DNA of 64,000 nucleotides, taken from positions 3,803,915-3,867,914 of the forward strand of contig NZ_JXDL01000001.1 of NCBI RefSeq assembly GCF_001590795.1. The letters run 5' to 3'. The DNA comes from Bradyrhizobium sp. AT1 (lineage in GTDB: Bacteria; Pseudomonadota; Alphaproteobacteria; Rhizobiales; Xanthobacteraceae). This document shows, in pieces, positions 18,708 to 26,126 of the stretch (its first letter is position 1; each line of letters begins with the position of its first letter). The translations under genes and the position numbers were made by a program. Below the pieces are notes generated by a model. It saw only the letters and a list, made by a program, of their open reading frames with translations, made no database searches and was not told the DNA's origin.

Positions 18708-18821
18708 TAGCCCGGATGGAGCCAACGGGTCGGCGCAAAGCGCCGCCCGATGACAGGCTCCGCGTAATCCGGGGAACGGCGACAAAGACTCCCGGATTAC
18801 GCTTCGCTCCATCCGGGCTAC
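18708..18821. repeat. GTAGCCCGGATGGAG-type repeat with internal insertion
   Basis: The ends GTAGCCCGGATGGAG and CTCCATCCGGGCTAC are those of the 6425-6510 family, but the centre is longer and contains a second palindromic segment (GGCGCAAAGCGCC). It is a composite copy between the convergent amidase and small hypothetical gene. Confidence 0.8.
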
Positions 18822-18848
18822 GCGCCCAATCGTCAAAAAATGCCTAGC

Positions 18849-19169
18849 TCAGTTCTTCACCGCCGGAATCTCCTCCGCCACCGGCTGCTGCTGGCCCTGC
18901 TTGTACATCGCCAGCGCCTTGTCGAGCGCTTCGCGCAGCGCCAGCGCGGCGGCCACGCTGCAACGTAAGTGCGCGGTCTGGACCACGTCGACCCTGACGG
19001 CGGCGCCGACCGGCATCAGGAGGTTCGCGGCGAGCTCGATCTGGATCGCGCCGTTGTGATGGCCGAAGCAGGACGCACCGTCGAAATAGATGATCGGGGC
19101 GCGCTCCGAGCTGGAGCTCGAAATGGTGACGGGCCCCTGATTGGCGGCGGGCGTTTCGGGGTCGGCCAT
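18849..19169 (-). CDS. Hypothetical protein, 106 residues
   Basis: Not recognised. After a Ser-rich leader, the body (IIYFDGASCFGHHNGAIQIE, then a Val/Ala-rich strand-helix part ending LREALDKALAMYKQG) looks like a small alpha/beta domain. The order is vaguely like DUF3467 proteins (strand, strand, strand, helix), but I would not assign it. ATG 19169 has AAGGAGCG upstream, a strong ribosome site. It is divergent from the thioesterase gene with a 117-base gap that must hold both promoters. Confidence 0.75.
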   Translation of the reverse strand: MADPETPAANQGPVTISSSSSERAPIIYFDGASCFGHHNGAIQIELAANLLMPVGAAVRVDVVQTAHLRCSVAAALALREALDKALAMYKQGQQQPVAEEIPAVKN

Positions 19170-19286
19170 GGGCGCTCCTTGCAGCTCAACGACGAACGAA
19201 GCGCCCACCATCGGTGCTTTGGCCCGCCCTGTCGAGGCCCATTCAGGGGTTTTGCGCGGCGCCCGACACTGGTCTAGAACGTCCCC

Positions 19287-20195
19287 ATGAGCACCAATCC
19301 GACCACGCTGCCATTCGAGGAACTCGCCGAGGCGATCAAGGGCCGCCGCTCCGACTACGGCCATATCAGCGGACTGCAGCTCGACCGTTTCGCGCCTGCC
19401 GAGGCCTGGTCCAGCCTGCCCTACCGGCCCGTCTTCGTCGGCGACACCGAGACCGGCGTGCTGCATGGCGGCGTCGTCACCGCGATGCTGGACGAGAGCT
19501 GCGGCATGGCGGTGCAGCTTGCGCTCGACGGCACGCGCGCGATCGCGACGCTCGACCTGCGCATCGACTATCAGAAGCCGGCGACGCCGGGCCTCGACAT
19601 CAAGGCGCATTCGGTCTGCTACCGTACCACGCGCTCGATCGCCTTCGTGCGCTCCACCGCCTATCAGGAATCCGAGGACGATCCGGTGGCGACCGCGACC
19701 GCCTGCTTCATGGTCGGCGCCAACCGCACCAACATGCTCGCCGATCGCAGGATGAGTGCGCTGGACATAGCGGCGCTGGAGGCGCCGGAGGATCCGGACG
19801 GGCCGTTCGCACGCAGCCCCTTTGCGCGCTGGCTCGGCATCCGCGTCAACGACGATGGCACGCTGACGATGCCGTTCTCACCAAAGATCATCGGCAATCC
19901 GATCCTGCCCGCGATCCATGGCGGCATGACCGGCGCCTTCCTCGAAACCACCGCCGTCATCGGAGTCGGGCGCGAGCTCGCCACGGCCGCGCCGCCCAAG
20001 CCGATCGGGCTCACCGTCAATTATTTGCGCTCCGGCCGGGCGCTCGACACGTTCGCCAACGTCTCGATCGTGAAGCAGGGCCGCCGCATCGTCGCCTTCG
20101 AGGCACGCGCCTGGCAGGACGATGCGGAGAAGCCGATCGCCACCGCTTTCGGTCATTTCATGCTGCGCCCGACGCCGGGACATGACGAGGAATGA
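19287..20195 (+). CDS. PaaI-type thioesterase family protein with two hotdog domains
   Basis: A 302-residue protein built of two hotdog-fold modules. The first has VFVGDTETGVLHGGVVTAML near residue 50 with the Asp/Glu/His-bearing loop and a long helix. The second repeats the pattern with ILPAIHGGMTGAFLETTAVI. The HGGxxxAxLD/E motif is the usual mark of PaaI-like acyl-CoA thioesterases. Fused double-hotdog forms act as a pseudo-dimer. It probably hydrolyses an acyl- or aryl-acyl-CoA in the cytoplasm; the substrate is unknown. A small membrane protein follows after 67 bases. Confidence 0.88.
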   Translation: MSTNPTTLPFEELAEAIKGRRSDYGHISGLQLDRFAPAEAWSSLPYRPVFVGDTETGVLHGGVVTAMLDESCGMAVQLALDGTRAIATLDLRIDYQKPATPGLDIKAHSVCYRTTRSIAFVRSTAYQESEDDPVATATACFMVGANRTNMLADRRMSALDIAALEAPEDPDGPFARSPFARWLGIRVNDDGTLTMPFSPKIIGNPILPAIHGGMTGAFLETTAVIGVGRELATAAPPKPIGLTVNYLRSGRALDTFANVSIVKQGRRIVAFEARAWQDDAEKPIATAFGHFMLRPTPGHDEE

Positions 20196-20262
20196 GCGCA
20201 TTTTGACTTGACGGCCGCGGCTCCGGCCACAACGATAGCGCGTTCCTGCGAGAGGTATTGGA

Positions 20263-20628
20263 TTGCGGCATCCGCTCGACATCGTCGCCATGTTCGCCGC
20301 GCTCTGGCTGCTGGCCGCGATGATGCTCGACGCGTTGACGCCGAAGGAGCTGAACGCGGTCATGATCGCGGTTGCGATCGGCCCCGCCATCGTCACCACC
20401 GCCGTGTTCTACTATTTGCGCTGTCCGCGGACCGACTTCGCGGTGATGTTCGCGGCGCTCTGGCTGATCTCGGACATCGCCATCGCCTTCATCTCACCGG
20501 CGCAGCTGCCGCATTTCCTGATCGTGCTCGGGTTCGTGCCGGCGCTGCTGATCGGCGGCGTGCTGCACTGGCAACGCCTCCAGCGCCGTGAGCAGCGGCT
20601 GCCCGCGCCTTCGGTGAAGCGGGGCTGA
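20263..20628 (+). CDS. Small inner-membrane protein
   Basis: A 121-residue hydrophobic protein with about four membrane helices (around residues 7-24, 33-51, 58-77 and 83-101) and a basic C-terminal tail (RLQRREQRLPAPSVKRG) that should face the cytoplasm. The two halves look related (IVAMFAALWLLAAMMLD against FAVMFAALWLISDIAIAF), so it seems to be an internal duplication. TTG at 20263 is chosen because GAGAGG ends 7 bases upstream. Function unknown. Confidence 0.75.
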   Translation: MRHPLDIVAMFAALWLLAAMMLDALTPKELNAVMIAVAIGPAIVTTAVFYYLRCPRTDFAVMFAALWLISDIAIAFISPAQLPHFLIVLGFVPALLIGGVLHWQRLQRREQRLPAPSVKRG

Positions 20629-20646
20629 GGCCGTGCCGCAGATGTC

Positions 20647-20670
20647 CACCTCTCCCCTTCGGGAGAGGTG
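20647..20670. terminator. Perfect 10-bp hairpin between convergent genes
   Basis: CACCTCTCCC, a 4-base loop, GGGAGAGGTG. There is no T-run, so it may be a dispersed hairpin element rather than a factor-independent terminator. It separates the membrane protein gene from poxB. Confidence 0.5.
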
Positions 20671-20691
20671 AAACCGGGCCGCTCGACGAAA

Positions 20692-22428
20692 TCACCTTGG
20701 CAGCAAATTCGTCTTCGCAAGGTCGAGCACCTCGTCGCCGCGGCCGTTCATCACCGCGCGCAGCACCCAGAGGCTGAAGCCCTTGACCTGCTCGGCCGTG
20801 ATGGTCGGCGGCATCGACAGTTCCTGCTTGGCAGTGACGACGTCGAGCAGCGCCGGCCCGTCATGCGCCAGCATCTCCTTCACCGCGCCGGGGAGCTCGC
20901 CGGGATCCTCGACGCGCCTGGCGAAGATGCCCATCGCGCGCGCCATCGCCGCGAAGTCGGGATTCTTCAGGTCGACATTGGTGTCGACGAAGCCCGCGGC
21001 CTTCATCTCCAGCGCGACGAAGCCGAGCACGCCGTTGTTGAACACGACCACCTTCACCGGCAGCTTCTCTTGCGTAAGCGTGATCAGATCGCCCATCAGC
21101 ATGGTGAAGCCGCCGTCGCCGGACAGCGAGATGACCTGGCGGCCAGGCTGCGAAGCCTGCGCGCCGATCGCCTGCGGCATCGCGTTGGCCATCGAGCCGT
21201 GAACGAAGGAGCCGATCAGCCGGCGGCGGCCGTTCATGCCGAGATAGCGCGCGGCCCACACTGTGGGCGTGCCGACGTCGGCGGTGAAGACTGCGTCATC
21301 CGAGGCGTGGTCGCTGACGACTTTTGCGAGATATTGCGGATGGATCGGCTTACTTCCGGGCGTGCCCTTGGCGAGCGAGTCCAGGCCCTCGCGCGCCTTC
21401 TTGTAATGCGCGACGGCGTCGTCGAGATGCTTGCGCTGCGTCTTCGCCTTCAGCAGCGGCAGCAGCGCCTCGATGGTGAGCTTGACGTCGCCGACGAGGC
21501 CGAGATCGATCTTGCAGCGCCGCCCGAGATTTTCCGGGCGGATGTCGATCTGCGCGACCTTCGCATCGGTGGGGAAGAACTGCTTGTAGGGAAAATCGGT
21601 CCCGAGCATCACCAGCGTGTCGCAGGCATGCATGGCGGCATAGCCCGAGGAGAAACCGATGAAGCCGGTCATGCCGACGTCGTAGGGATTGTCGTATTCG
21701 ACATGCTCCTTGCCGCCGAGCGCATGCACGATCGGGCTCTTCAGCGTCTCGGCGAGCTGCATCAAGGGCGCGTGCGCGCCGGCGCAGCCGCGACCGCAGA
21801 ACAGGGTGACGCGCTCGGCGCCGTTGAGGAGATCGGCGAGCGCCTTGAGCTCATCGGCCTGCGGCACGACCCTGGGCGCCGCCACGCTGAGGCCGCGCGT
21901 CGTCGACAAGGCGCGCTTCGGCGGGCTGCGGAAGGCGACGTCACCGGGCATGGCGACGACGGCGACACCGCGCAGTCCCACCGCCGCGCGGATCGCGTTC
22001 TCCAGCACGAAGGGAAGCTGGCTGGGGTCGGAGACCAGCTCGCAATAATGGCTGCATTCGCGGAACAGGTTTTGCGGATGGGTCTCCTGGAAATAGCCGC
22101 CGCCGATCTCGGCCGTCGGGATCTGCGCCGCGATCGCCAGCACGGGAACGCGGCTGCGATGCGCGTCGAACAGGCCGTTGATCAGGTGCAGATTGCCGGG
22201 ACCGCAGGAGCCCGCGCACACCGCAAGGCTGCCGGTCATCTCCGCTTCGCCGGCCGCCGCGAAAGCCGCGACCTCCTCGTGGCGGACATGGACCCATTCG
22301 ATCGTGCCGCGGCGGCGCAATGCCTCGGTCAGAGCGTTCAGGCTGTCGCCGACAATGCCGTAGATGCGCTTGACGCCGGCCTGTTCGAGCGTTGCCACGA
22401 ACAGATCGGCTACGTTGTTGATCGTCAT
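20692..22428 (-). CDS. poxB: Thiamine-diphosphate-dependent pyruvate dehydrogenase (quinone)
   Basis: A 578-residue ThDP enzyme of the pyruvate oxidase group, matching the length of E. coli PoxB (572). Visible features are the catalytic Glu in [16 protein letters not shown], the family-typical [14 protein letters not shown], the FAD-binding central domain and the ThDP motif [11 protein letters not shown] ... NNG. PoxB decarboxylates pyruvate to acetate and passes electrons to ubiquinone at the inner membrane. ATG 22428 has CAGGAGA upstream. It lies 80 bases after dgoA on the same strand, which may link galactonate breakdown to the pyruvate it produces. Confidence 0.92.
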   Translation of the reverse strand: MTINNVADLFVATLEQAGVKRIYGIVGDSLNALTEALRRRGTIEWVHVRHEEVAAFAAAGEAEMTGSLAVCAGSCGPGNLHLINGLFDAHRSRVPVLAIAAQIPTAEIGGGYFQETHPQNLFRECSHYCELVSDPSQLPFVLENAIRAAVGLRGVAVVAMPGDVAFRSPPKRALSTTRGLSVAAPRVVPQADELKALADLLNGAERVTLFCGRGCAGAHAPLMQLAETLKSPIVHALGGKEHVEYDNPYDVGMTGFIGFSSGYAAMHACDTLVMLGTDFPYKQFFPTDAKVAQIDIRPENLGRRCKIDLGLVGDVKLTIEALLPLLKAKTQRKHLDDAVAHYKKAREGLDSLAKGTPGSKPIHPQYLAKVVSDHASDDAVFTADVGTPTVWAARYLGMNGRRRLIGSFVHGSMANAMPQAIGAQASQPGRQVISLSGDGGFTMLMGDLITLTQEKLPVKVVVFNNGVLGFVALEMKAAGFVDTNVDLKNPDFAAMARAMGIFARRVEDPGELPGAVKEMLAHDGPALLDVVTAKQELSMPPTITAEQVKGFSLWVLRAVMNGRGDEVLDLAKTNLLPR

Positions 22429-22508
22429 GTCGGTCTCCTGATCTCGCTGGTTCAGCAAGATAGGATAACGCGCGACGGTGACGGCATCACGGCTTGTTTA
22501 TTGCCGGC

Positions 22509-23141
22509 TCAGTCTTTCGCAATCGCCCGATCGTAGGCCGCGATCGTCGCCTTCGCGCGCGCCGCGACGTCGGCGGCGCTCATGCCGGGCTTGTAGAGGC
22601 TGGAGCCCAGCCCGAACGCGGTCACGCCGCCCTTGATGTAGTCGGCAAAGTTCTGGTCGGAGACGCCGCCGACCGCGGCGATCATCACGCCTGATGGCAG
22701 CACCGCCTTGATCGCGGCGATGCCGGCGGCACCTAACACGCTCGCCGGAAAGAACTTCAATCCCGATGCGCCGGAGCGCGCGGCCAGCAACGCCTCGGTC
22801 GGCGAGAACACGCCGGGCAGCGTCACCATGGCGTATTGATGCGCGCGCACGAGCACCTGCGTGTCGATATTCGGCGAGACCATCAGCCTGCCGCCGACGT
22901 CGTTGAGGCGATCGACATCCGCGGTGGCCAGCACCGTGCCGGCGCCGATCAGCACGCCCGACGGCGCGAGCTTCACAGCCGTCGCGATGGAGCGGAACGG
23001 ATCGGGCGAGTTCAGCGGGATCTCGATCGCGGTCATGCCGGCCTCGATCAAGACGCCGACGATGGCCTCGGTCTCCTCGGGCTTGATGCCACGCAGGATC
23101 GCGACCAGCGGCCGCTGCATCGGCGGAAACGGAACGGTCAT
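22509..23141 (-). CDS. dgoA: 2-dehydro-3-deoxy-6-phosphogalactonate aldolase
   Basis: A 210-residue class I KDPG/KDPGal aldolase. The Glu in AIEIPLNSPDP and the Schiff-base Lys in ASGLKFFPAS are in place, with a GxxTVLA-type phosphate loop (IGAGTVLATADVD). The pair with dgoK, 13 bases upstream, points to the De Ley-Doudoroff galactonate route (to pyruvate and glyceraldehyde-3-phosphate) rather than Entner-Doudoroff. The start at ATG 23141 follows GAAGGATC. Cytoplasmic. Confidence 0.93.
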   Translation of the reverse strand: MTVPFPPMQRPLVAILRGIKPEETEAIVGVLIEAGMTAIEIPLNSPDPFRSIATAVKLAPSGVLIGAGTVLATADVDRLNDVGGRLMVSPNIDTQVLVRAHQYAMVTLPGVFSPTEALLAARSGASGLKFFPASVLGAAGIAAIKAVLPSGVMIAAVGGVSDQNFADYIKGGVTAFGLGSSLYKPGMSAADVAARAKATIAAYDRAIAKD

Positions 23142-23154
23142 CTCGAAGATCCTT

Positions 23155-24069
23155 CTATGTCGTCCAAATCGCGGCAGAAGCCATCGACAGGCCGCGGCGG
23201 ACCGCTTCATCCGCATCGACCGGATGCACGGTAACAGACAAGGCGTCGAAGGCGTGGCGATACAGCATCGCGAGCCGCCCCGAGGCGATCAGCGTGACGC
23301 CGGCTTGCGGCACGGCGCCGGAGAGCCCGGCCGCCAGCTCGACGCCGATCAGCGTGCCCGACAGCGTCTCGCGCGCCGCAGCGGGCGTGCCGCCAAACAA
23401 CAGCTGGCGCGAGCGTGCCGTGAACAACAGATTGGCGGCGAAGGCCGGCGCTGCATGGGCAGCCTTGACCGCCGCCTTGAAGCTCGCGACATCCTCGGCC
23501 TCGTCAGCGCCCGCGACCGCGAGCGACAGGATCGTCTCGCGCGAGACCACGCTGAACAGCTCCCCGGTCATGAAGGTGGAGAAACCTTCGACGATGCCGC
23601 CCTTGACCCGCACCCATTTCGAATGCGTGCCGGGCATGCAGACCAGCGCCTCGCCGGCGGCCTCAAAGCCGAGCGCGCCGAGCAGCTGCGTTTCCTCACC
23701 GCGCATGACGTCGGGCGCGCTCACGTCGCGTTGCGCGATGCCGGGCAGGATGCGGATGTCGCGCGCTTGCGCGGGGACACGCACGGCCTGTTTCAGGATA
23801 GCCGCGAGCGGCGCCGGCGTATCGACATAGCCGGCTTCGACCCAGCCGGTCTTGGCGCCGGCCATGCCGCAAACCAGAACCGGCAGATGATCCGGCGCCT
23901 CTACCGCCGCGAGATGCGATTGCAGCACGGCAGGAAAGCCGGTCTTCGCCGCCGCCAGCATGCCTTCATCGCTGCGGCGCTCGGCCAGCACCCGGCCGCC
24001 ACGATCGACCAGCCACAGGCGAAAGCTGCTGGTGCCCCAGTCCACCGCGACATAAGCGGGTTCGGTCAT
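23155..24069 (-). CDS. dgoK: 2-dehydro-3-deoxygalactonokinase
   Basis: A 304-residue sugar kinase of the DgoK family. The N-terminal phosphate-binding strand VAVDWGTSSFRLWLV is diagnostic, and VCMPGTHSKWVRVKGGIVE and FSTFMTGELFSVV are the family's conserved mid-protein motifs. It phosphorylates 2-keto-3-deoxygalactonate before cleavage by DgoA. The ATG at 24069 yields the expected N-terminus; longer frames run into the regulatory region of the divergent sigma-54 operon. No galactonate dehydratase or transporter lies in the window. Confidence 0.94.
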   Translation of the reverse strand: MTEPAYVAVDWGTSSFRLWLVDRGGRVLAERRSDEGMLAAAKTGFPAVLQSHLAAVEAPDHLPVLVCGMAGAKTGWVEAGYVDTPAPLAAILKQAVRVPAQARDIRILPGIAQRDVSAPDVMRGEETQLLGALGFEAAGEALVCMPGTHSKWVRVKGGIVEGFSTFMTGELFSVVSRETILSLAVAGADEAEDVASFKAAVKAAHAAPAFAANLLFTARSRQLLFGGTPAAARETLSGTLIGVELAAGLSGAVPQAGVTLIASGRLAMLYRHAFDALSVTVHPVDADEAVRRGLSMASAAIWTT

Positions 24070-24099
24070 CGTGGTGCGTATCCTTCGTCTCATCGACAA

Positions 24100-24129
24100 G
24101 ACGCCGTCTCGCGACAATGAGACGGCGTC
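24100..24129. promoter_or_regulatory. Perfect 11-bp inverted repeat, candidate activator site upstream of the sigma-54 promoter
   Basis: GACGCCGTCTC (24100-24110), 8-base spacer, GAGACGGCGTC (24119-24129). It lies about 80 bases before the -24 element at 24209, the usual distance for an enhancer-binding protein. It also sits 31 bases upstream of the divergent dgoK start and could instead act there. Confidence 0.5.
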
Positions 24130-24208
24130 GGCGCAAATCCGCCCCGGGATATCGGCAATTGCCGGCCCAAACCAGCCTTTTCTCGCGGGTCTGGAGCGCG
24201 AAGCACGC

Positions 24209-24224
24209 TGGCACACCGCTTGCT
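24209..24224 (+). promoter_or_regulatory. Sigma-54 (-24/-12) promoter
   Basis: TGGCACACCGCTTGCT: the -24 TGGCAC and -12 TTGC elements are both exact, and exactly 10 bases separate GG from GC as RpoN requires. Transcription would begin near 24235, giving a leader of about 50 bases to the monooxygenase start at 24288. Confidence 0.8.
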
Positions 24225-24287
24225 GAAACAGTGCCGTTCAAGCCCCGAACGCGCAACAAGACGCGTCAACATCAGATGAGGAAACCC

Positions 24288-25385
24288 ATGGAGATCGGCT
24301 ATTTCACGATGCCTTCGCACCCGCCGGAGTGCGGCCTGAAGGAAGGACACGACTGGGACCTGCAGGTCATGCGCTGGCTCGACGAGCTCGGCTATCAGGA
24401 AGCCTGGATCGGCGAGCACCACACCGCACCCTGGGAACCCAACCCCACGCCGGACCTGTTGATCGCGCAGGCCTTGATGCAGACCAAGAAGCTTCGCATC
24501 GGGCCGGGCGGCTTCCTGCTGCCCTATCATCATCCGGCCGAGCTCGCCAACCGCGTCGCGATGCTCGACCATCTCTCCGAGGGAAGGCTCAATTTCGGCG
24601 TCGCCGCCTCAGGCCTGCCGAGCGACTGGGCGATGTTCAACGTCGACGGCATGAGCGGGCAGAACCGCGACATGACCCGCGAGGCGCTGGAGATCATCCT
24701 GAAGATGTGGAGCGATCCCGCGCCCTGGACCTACAAGGGCAAGTTCTGGACGGTGTCCAAGCCGGACACCATGTTCGACTTCCTGAAACCCCACATCAAG
24801 CCGTTGCAGGCGCCGCATCCGCCGATCGGCGTCGCGGGCCTGTCGAAGAACTCGGACACGCTGAAGCTCGCGGGCGAGCGCGGCTTCATCCCGATGAGCC
24901 TCAACCTCAACCCGGCCTATGTCGGCAGCCACTGGGACTCCGTGGAGATCGGCGCGGCCAAGACCGGGCGCAAGCCGAACCGCGCGGACTGGCGGCTGGT
25001 GCGCGAAGTCTTCGTCGCCGACACCGACGAGGAGGCCTGGCGGCTCTCGACCGGCGACATGATGGGCCGGATGATGGGCGAGTACTTCCTGCCGCTGCTC
25101 GGCCATTTCGGCTTCAAGGATTATCTGAAGCACGCGCCCGACGTGCCGGACAGCGACGTCACGGTCGAATATTGCGCCAAGCGGAACTGGATCGTCGGCT
25201 CGCCTTCGACCGTCGCCGAGAAGATCGAGAAGATCTACGACGAGGTCGGCGGCTTCGGCGTGCTCTGCGTGTTCGGTTTCGACTACAAGCACAAGGCCGA
25301 AGCCTGGCACCACTCGCTCTCGCTGCTCAAGAACGAGGTGATGCCGCGCCTTGCGCATCTCGGCTCCGCGAAGAAGGCAGCTTGA
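24288..25385 (+). CDS. LLM-class flavin-dependent monooxygenase
   Basis: A 365-residue bacterial-luciferase-like TIM-barrel oxygenase. Typical segments are WIGEHHTAPWEPNPTPDLL near residue 45, LLPYHHPAELANRVAMLD and the SEGRLNFGVAASGLPSDW loop. Such enzymes use reduced FMN supplied by a separate reductase to oxygenate aldehydes, terpenes, sulfonates or similar; the substrate is not predictable here. ATG 24288 is preferred over ATG 24276, since AGGA lies 7 bases before it. It is driven by a sigma-54 promoter, and a flavin reductase follows after a stem-loop. Confidence 0.9.
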   Translation: MEIGYFTMPSHPPECGLKEGHDWDLQVMRWLDELGYQEAWIGEHHTAPWEPNPTPDLLIAQALMQTKKLRIGPGGFLLPYHHPAELANRVAMLDHLSEGRLNFGVAASGLPSDWAMFNVDGMSGQNRDMTREALEIILKMWSDPAPWTYKGKFWTVSKPDTMFDFLKPHIKPLQAPHPPIGVAGLSKNSDTLKLAGERGFIPMSLNLNPAYVGSHWDSVEIGAAKTGRKPNRADWRLVREVFVADTDEEAWRLSTGDMMGRMMGEYFLPLLGHFGFKDYLKHAPDVPDSDVTVEYCAKRNWIVGSPSTVAEKIEKIYDEVGGFGVLCVFGFDYKHKAEAWHHSLSLLKNEVMPRLAHLGSAKKAA

Positions 25386-25392
25386 CGGAGAC

Positions 25393-25422
25393 GCGGGTGC
25401 GGCGCGATCGTGCCGCACCCGC
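25393..25422 (+). promoter_or_regulatory. Stem-loop between monooxygenase and flavin reductase
   Basis: A perfect 11-bp stem, GCGGGTGCGGC and GCCGCACCCGC, with the loop GCGATCGT, starting 8 bases after the monooxygenase stop. There is no T-run. It could protect the upstream mRNA 3' end or reduce read-through to the reductase. Confidence 0.6.
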
Positions 25423-25443
25423 ATTCATTTCGGAGATTTCCGC

Positions 25444-26013
25444 GTGACGGTGGACGCCAAACCTCTCGACGCCAAGGATTTCAAGCAGGCGATGCGCCAA
25501 TGCGCCGGCGCGGTCGCCCTGGTCACGGTCGGCGCCGAGCACGGCAAGCGCACGGGGCTGACGGTGACCTCGGCCTGCTCGTTGTCGGACTCGCCGCCCT
25601 CGCTGATCGTCTGCGTCAACCGCAACGCCAGCGCGCATGCGCGGATCCGCGAGGAAGGCGCCTTCGCCATCAACTTCCTGCACGAGGACCACGCGCTGCT
25701 CGCGCTCACCTTCAGCGGCCAGAAGGGCGTCAACGGCGACGACCGCTTTGCCTTCGGGCAATGGACCCGCGGCGCCACCGGCGCCCCGGTGCTGACGGAT
25801 GCGGTTGCCGCATTCGATTGCGTGCTGGCGCAGGAATTCGAGACGAAGACGCATTCGATCTTCGTCGGCGAAGTGCGAGGGGTGTCGCACGGCGCGGAAG
25901 CGACCCCGCTGATCTATCTCCGCAGCAGCTTCCACACGCCGCGGGAGATGCGCGGCACCGTCACGGTTGGCGATCTCGACTCGCGGCATCTGAGCTGGAC
26001 GGATTTTTCGTGA
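25444..26013 (+). CDS. Flavin reductase family protein
   Basis: A 189-residue FMN-binding split-barrel flavin reductase. Visible marks are GLTVTSACSLSDSPPSLIVCVN near residue 40, shown best by TVTSACSLSDSPPSL, then FAINFLHEDHALLA and the C-terminal PLIYLRSSFH. It reduces free FMN with NAD(P)H and hands it to the upstream luciferase-like monooxygenase, making a two-component oxygenase. The GTG start at 25444 has CGGAGA 8 bases upstream. Same operon, 58-base gap containing the stem-loop. Confidence 0.9.
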   Translation: MTVDAKPLDAKDFKQAMRQCAGAVALVTVGAEHGKRTGLTVTSACSLSDSPPSLIVCVNRNASAHARIREEGAFAINFLHEDHALLALTFSGQKGVNGDDRFAFGQWTRGATGAPVLTDAVAAFDCVLAQEFETKTHSIFVGEVRGVSHGAEATPLIYLRSSFHTPREMRGTVTVGDLDSRHLSWTDFS

Positions 26014-26027
26014 AGGCGGCGACTTTG

Positions 26028-26115
26028 TAGGGTGGGCAAAGGCGCACTTGCGCCGTGCCCACCATCTCTCTCGATCGCAAAAATGCGTGGGCACGCTTCG
26101 CTTTGCCCACCCTAC
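26028..26115. repeat. GTAGGGTGGGCAAA...TTTGCCCACCCTAC palindromic repeat
   Basis: An 88-base element with 14-base perfect inverted ends and inner GGCGCACTTGCGCC and GTGGGCACGC hairpins. It lies between convergent genes, so it may end both transcripts. A fragment of the family is at 15222-15256. Confidence 0.85.
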
Positions 26116-26126
26116 GATACTCGACA

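Noticed and set aside
20668-22536. 622-codon open frame on the plus strand opposite poxB
   Set aside because: Same antisense pattern; all conserved motifs are on the minus strand.
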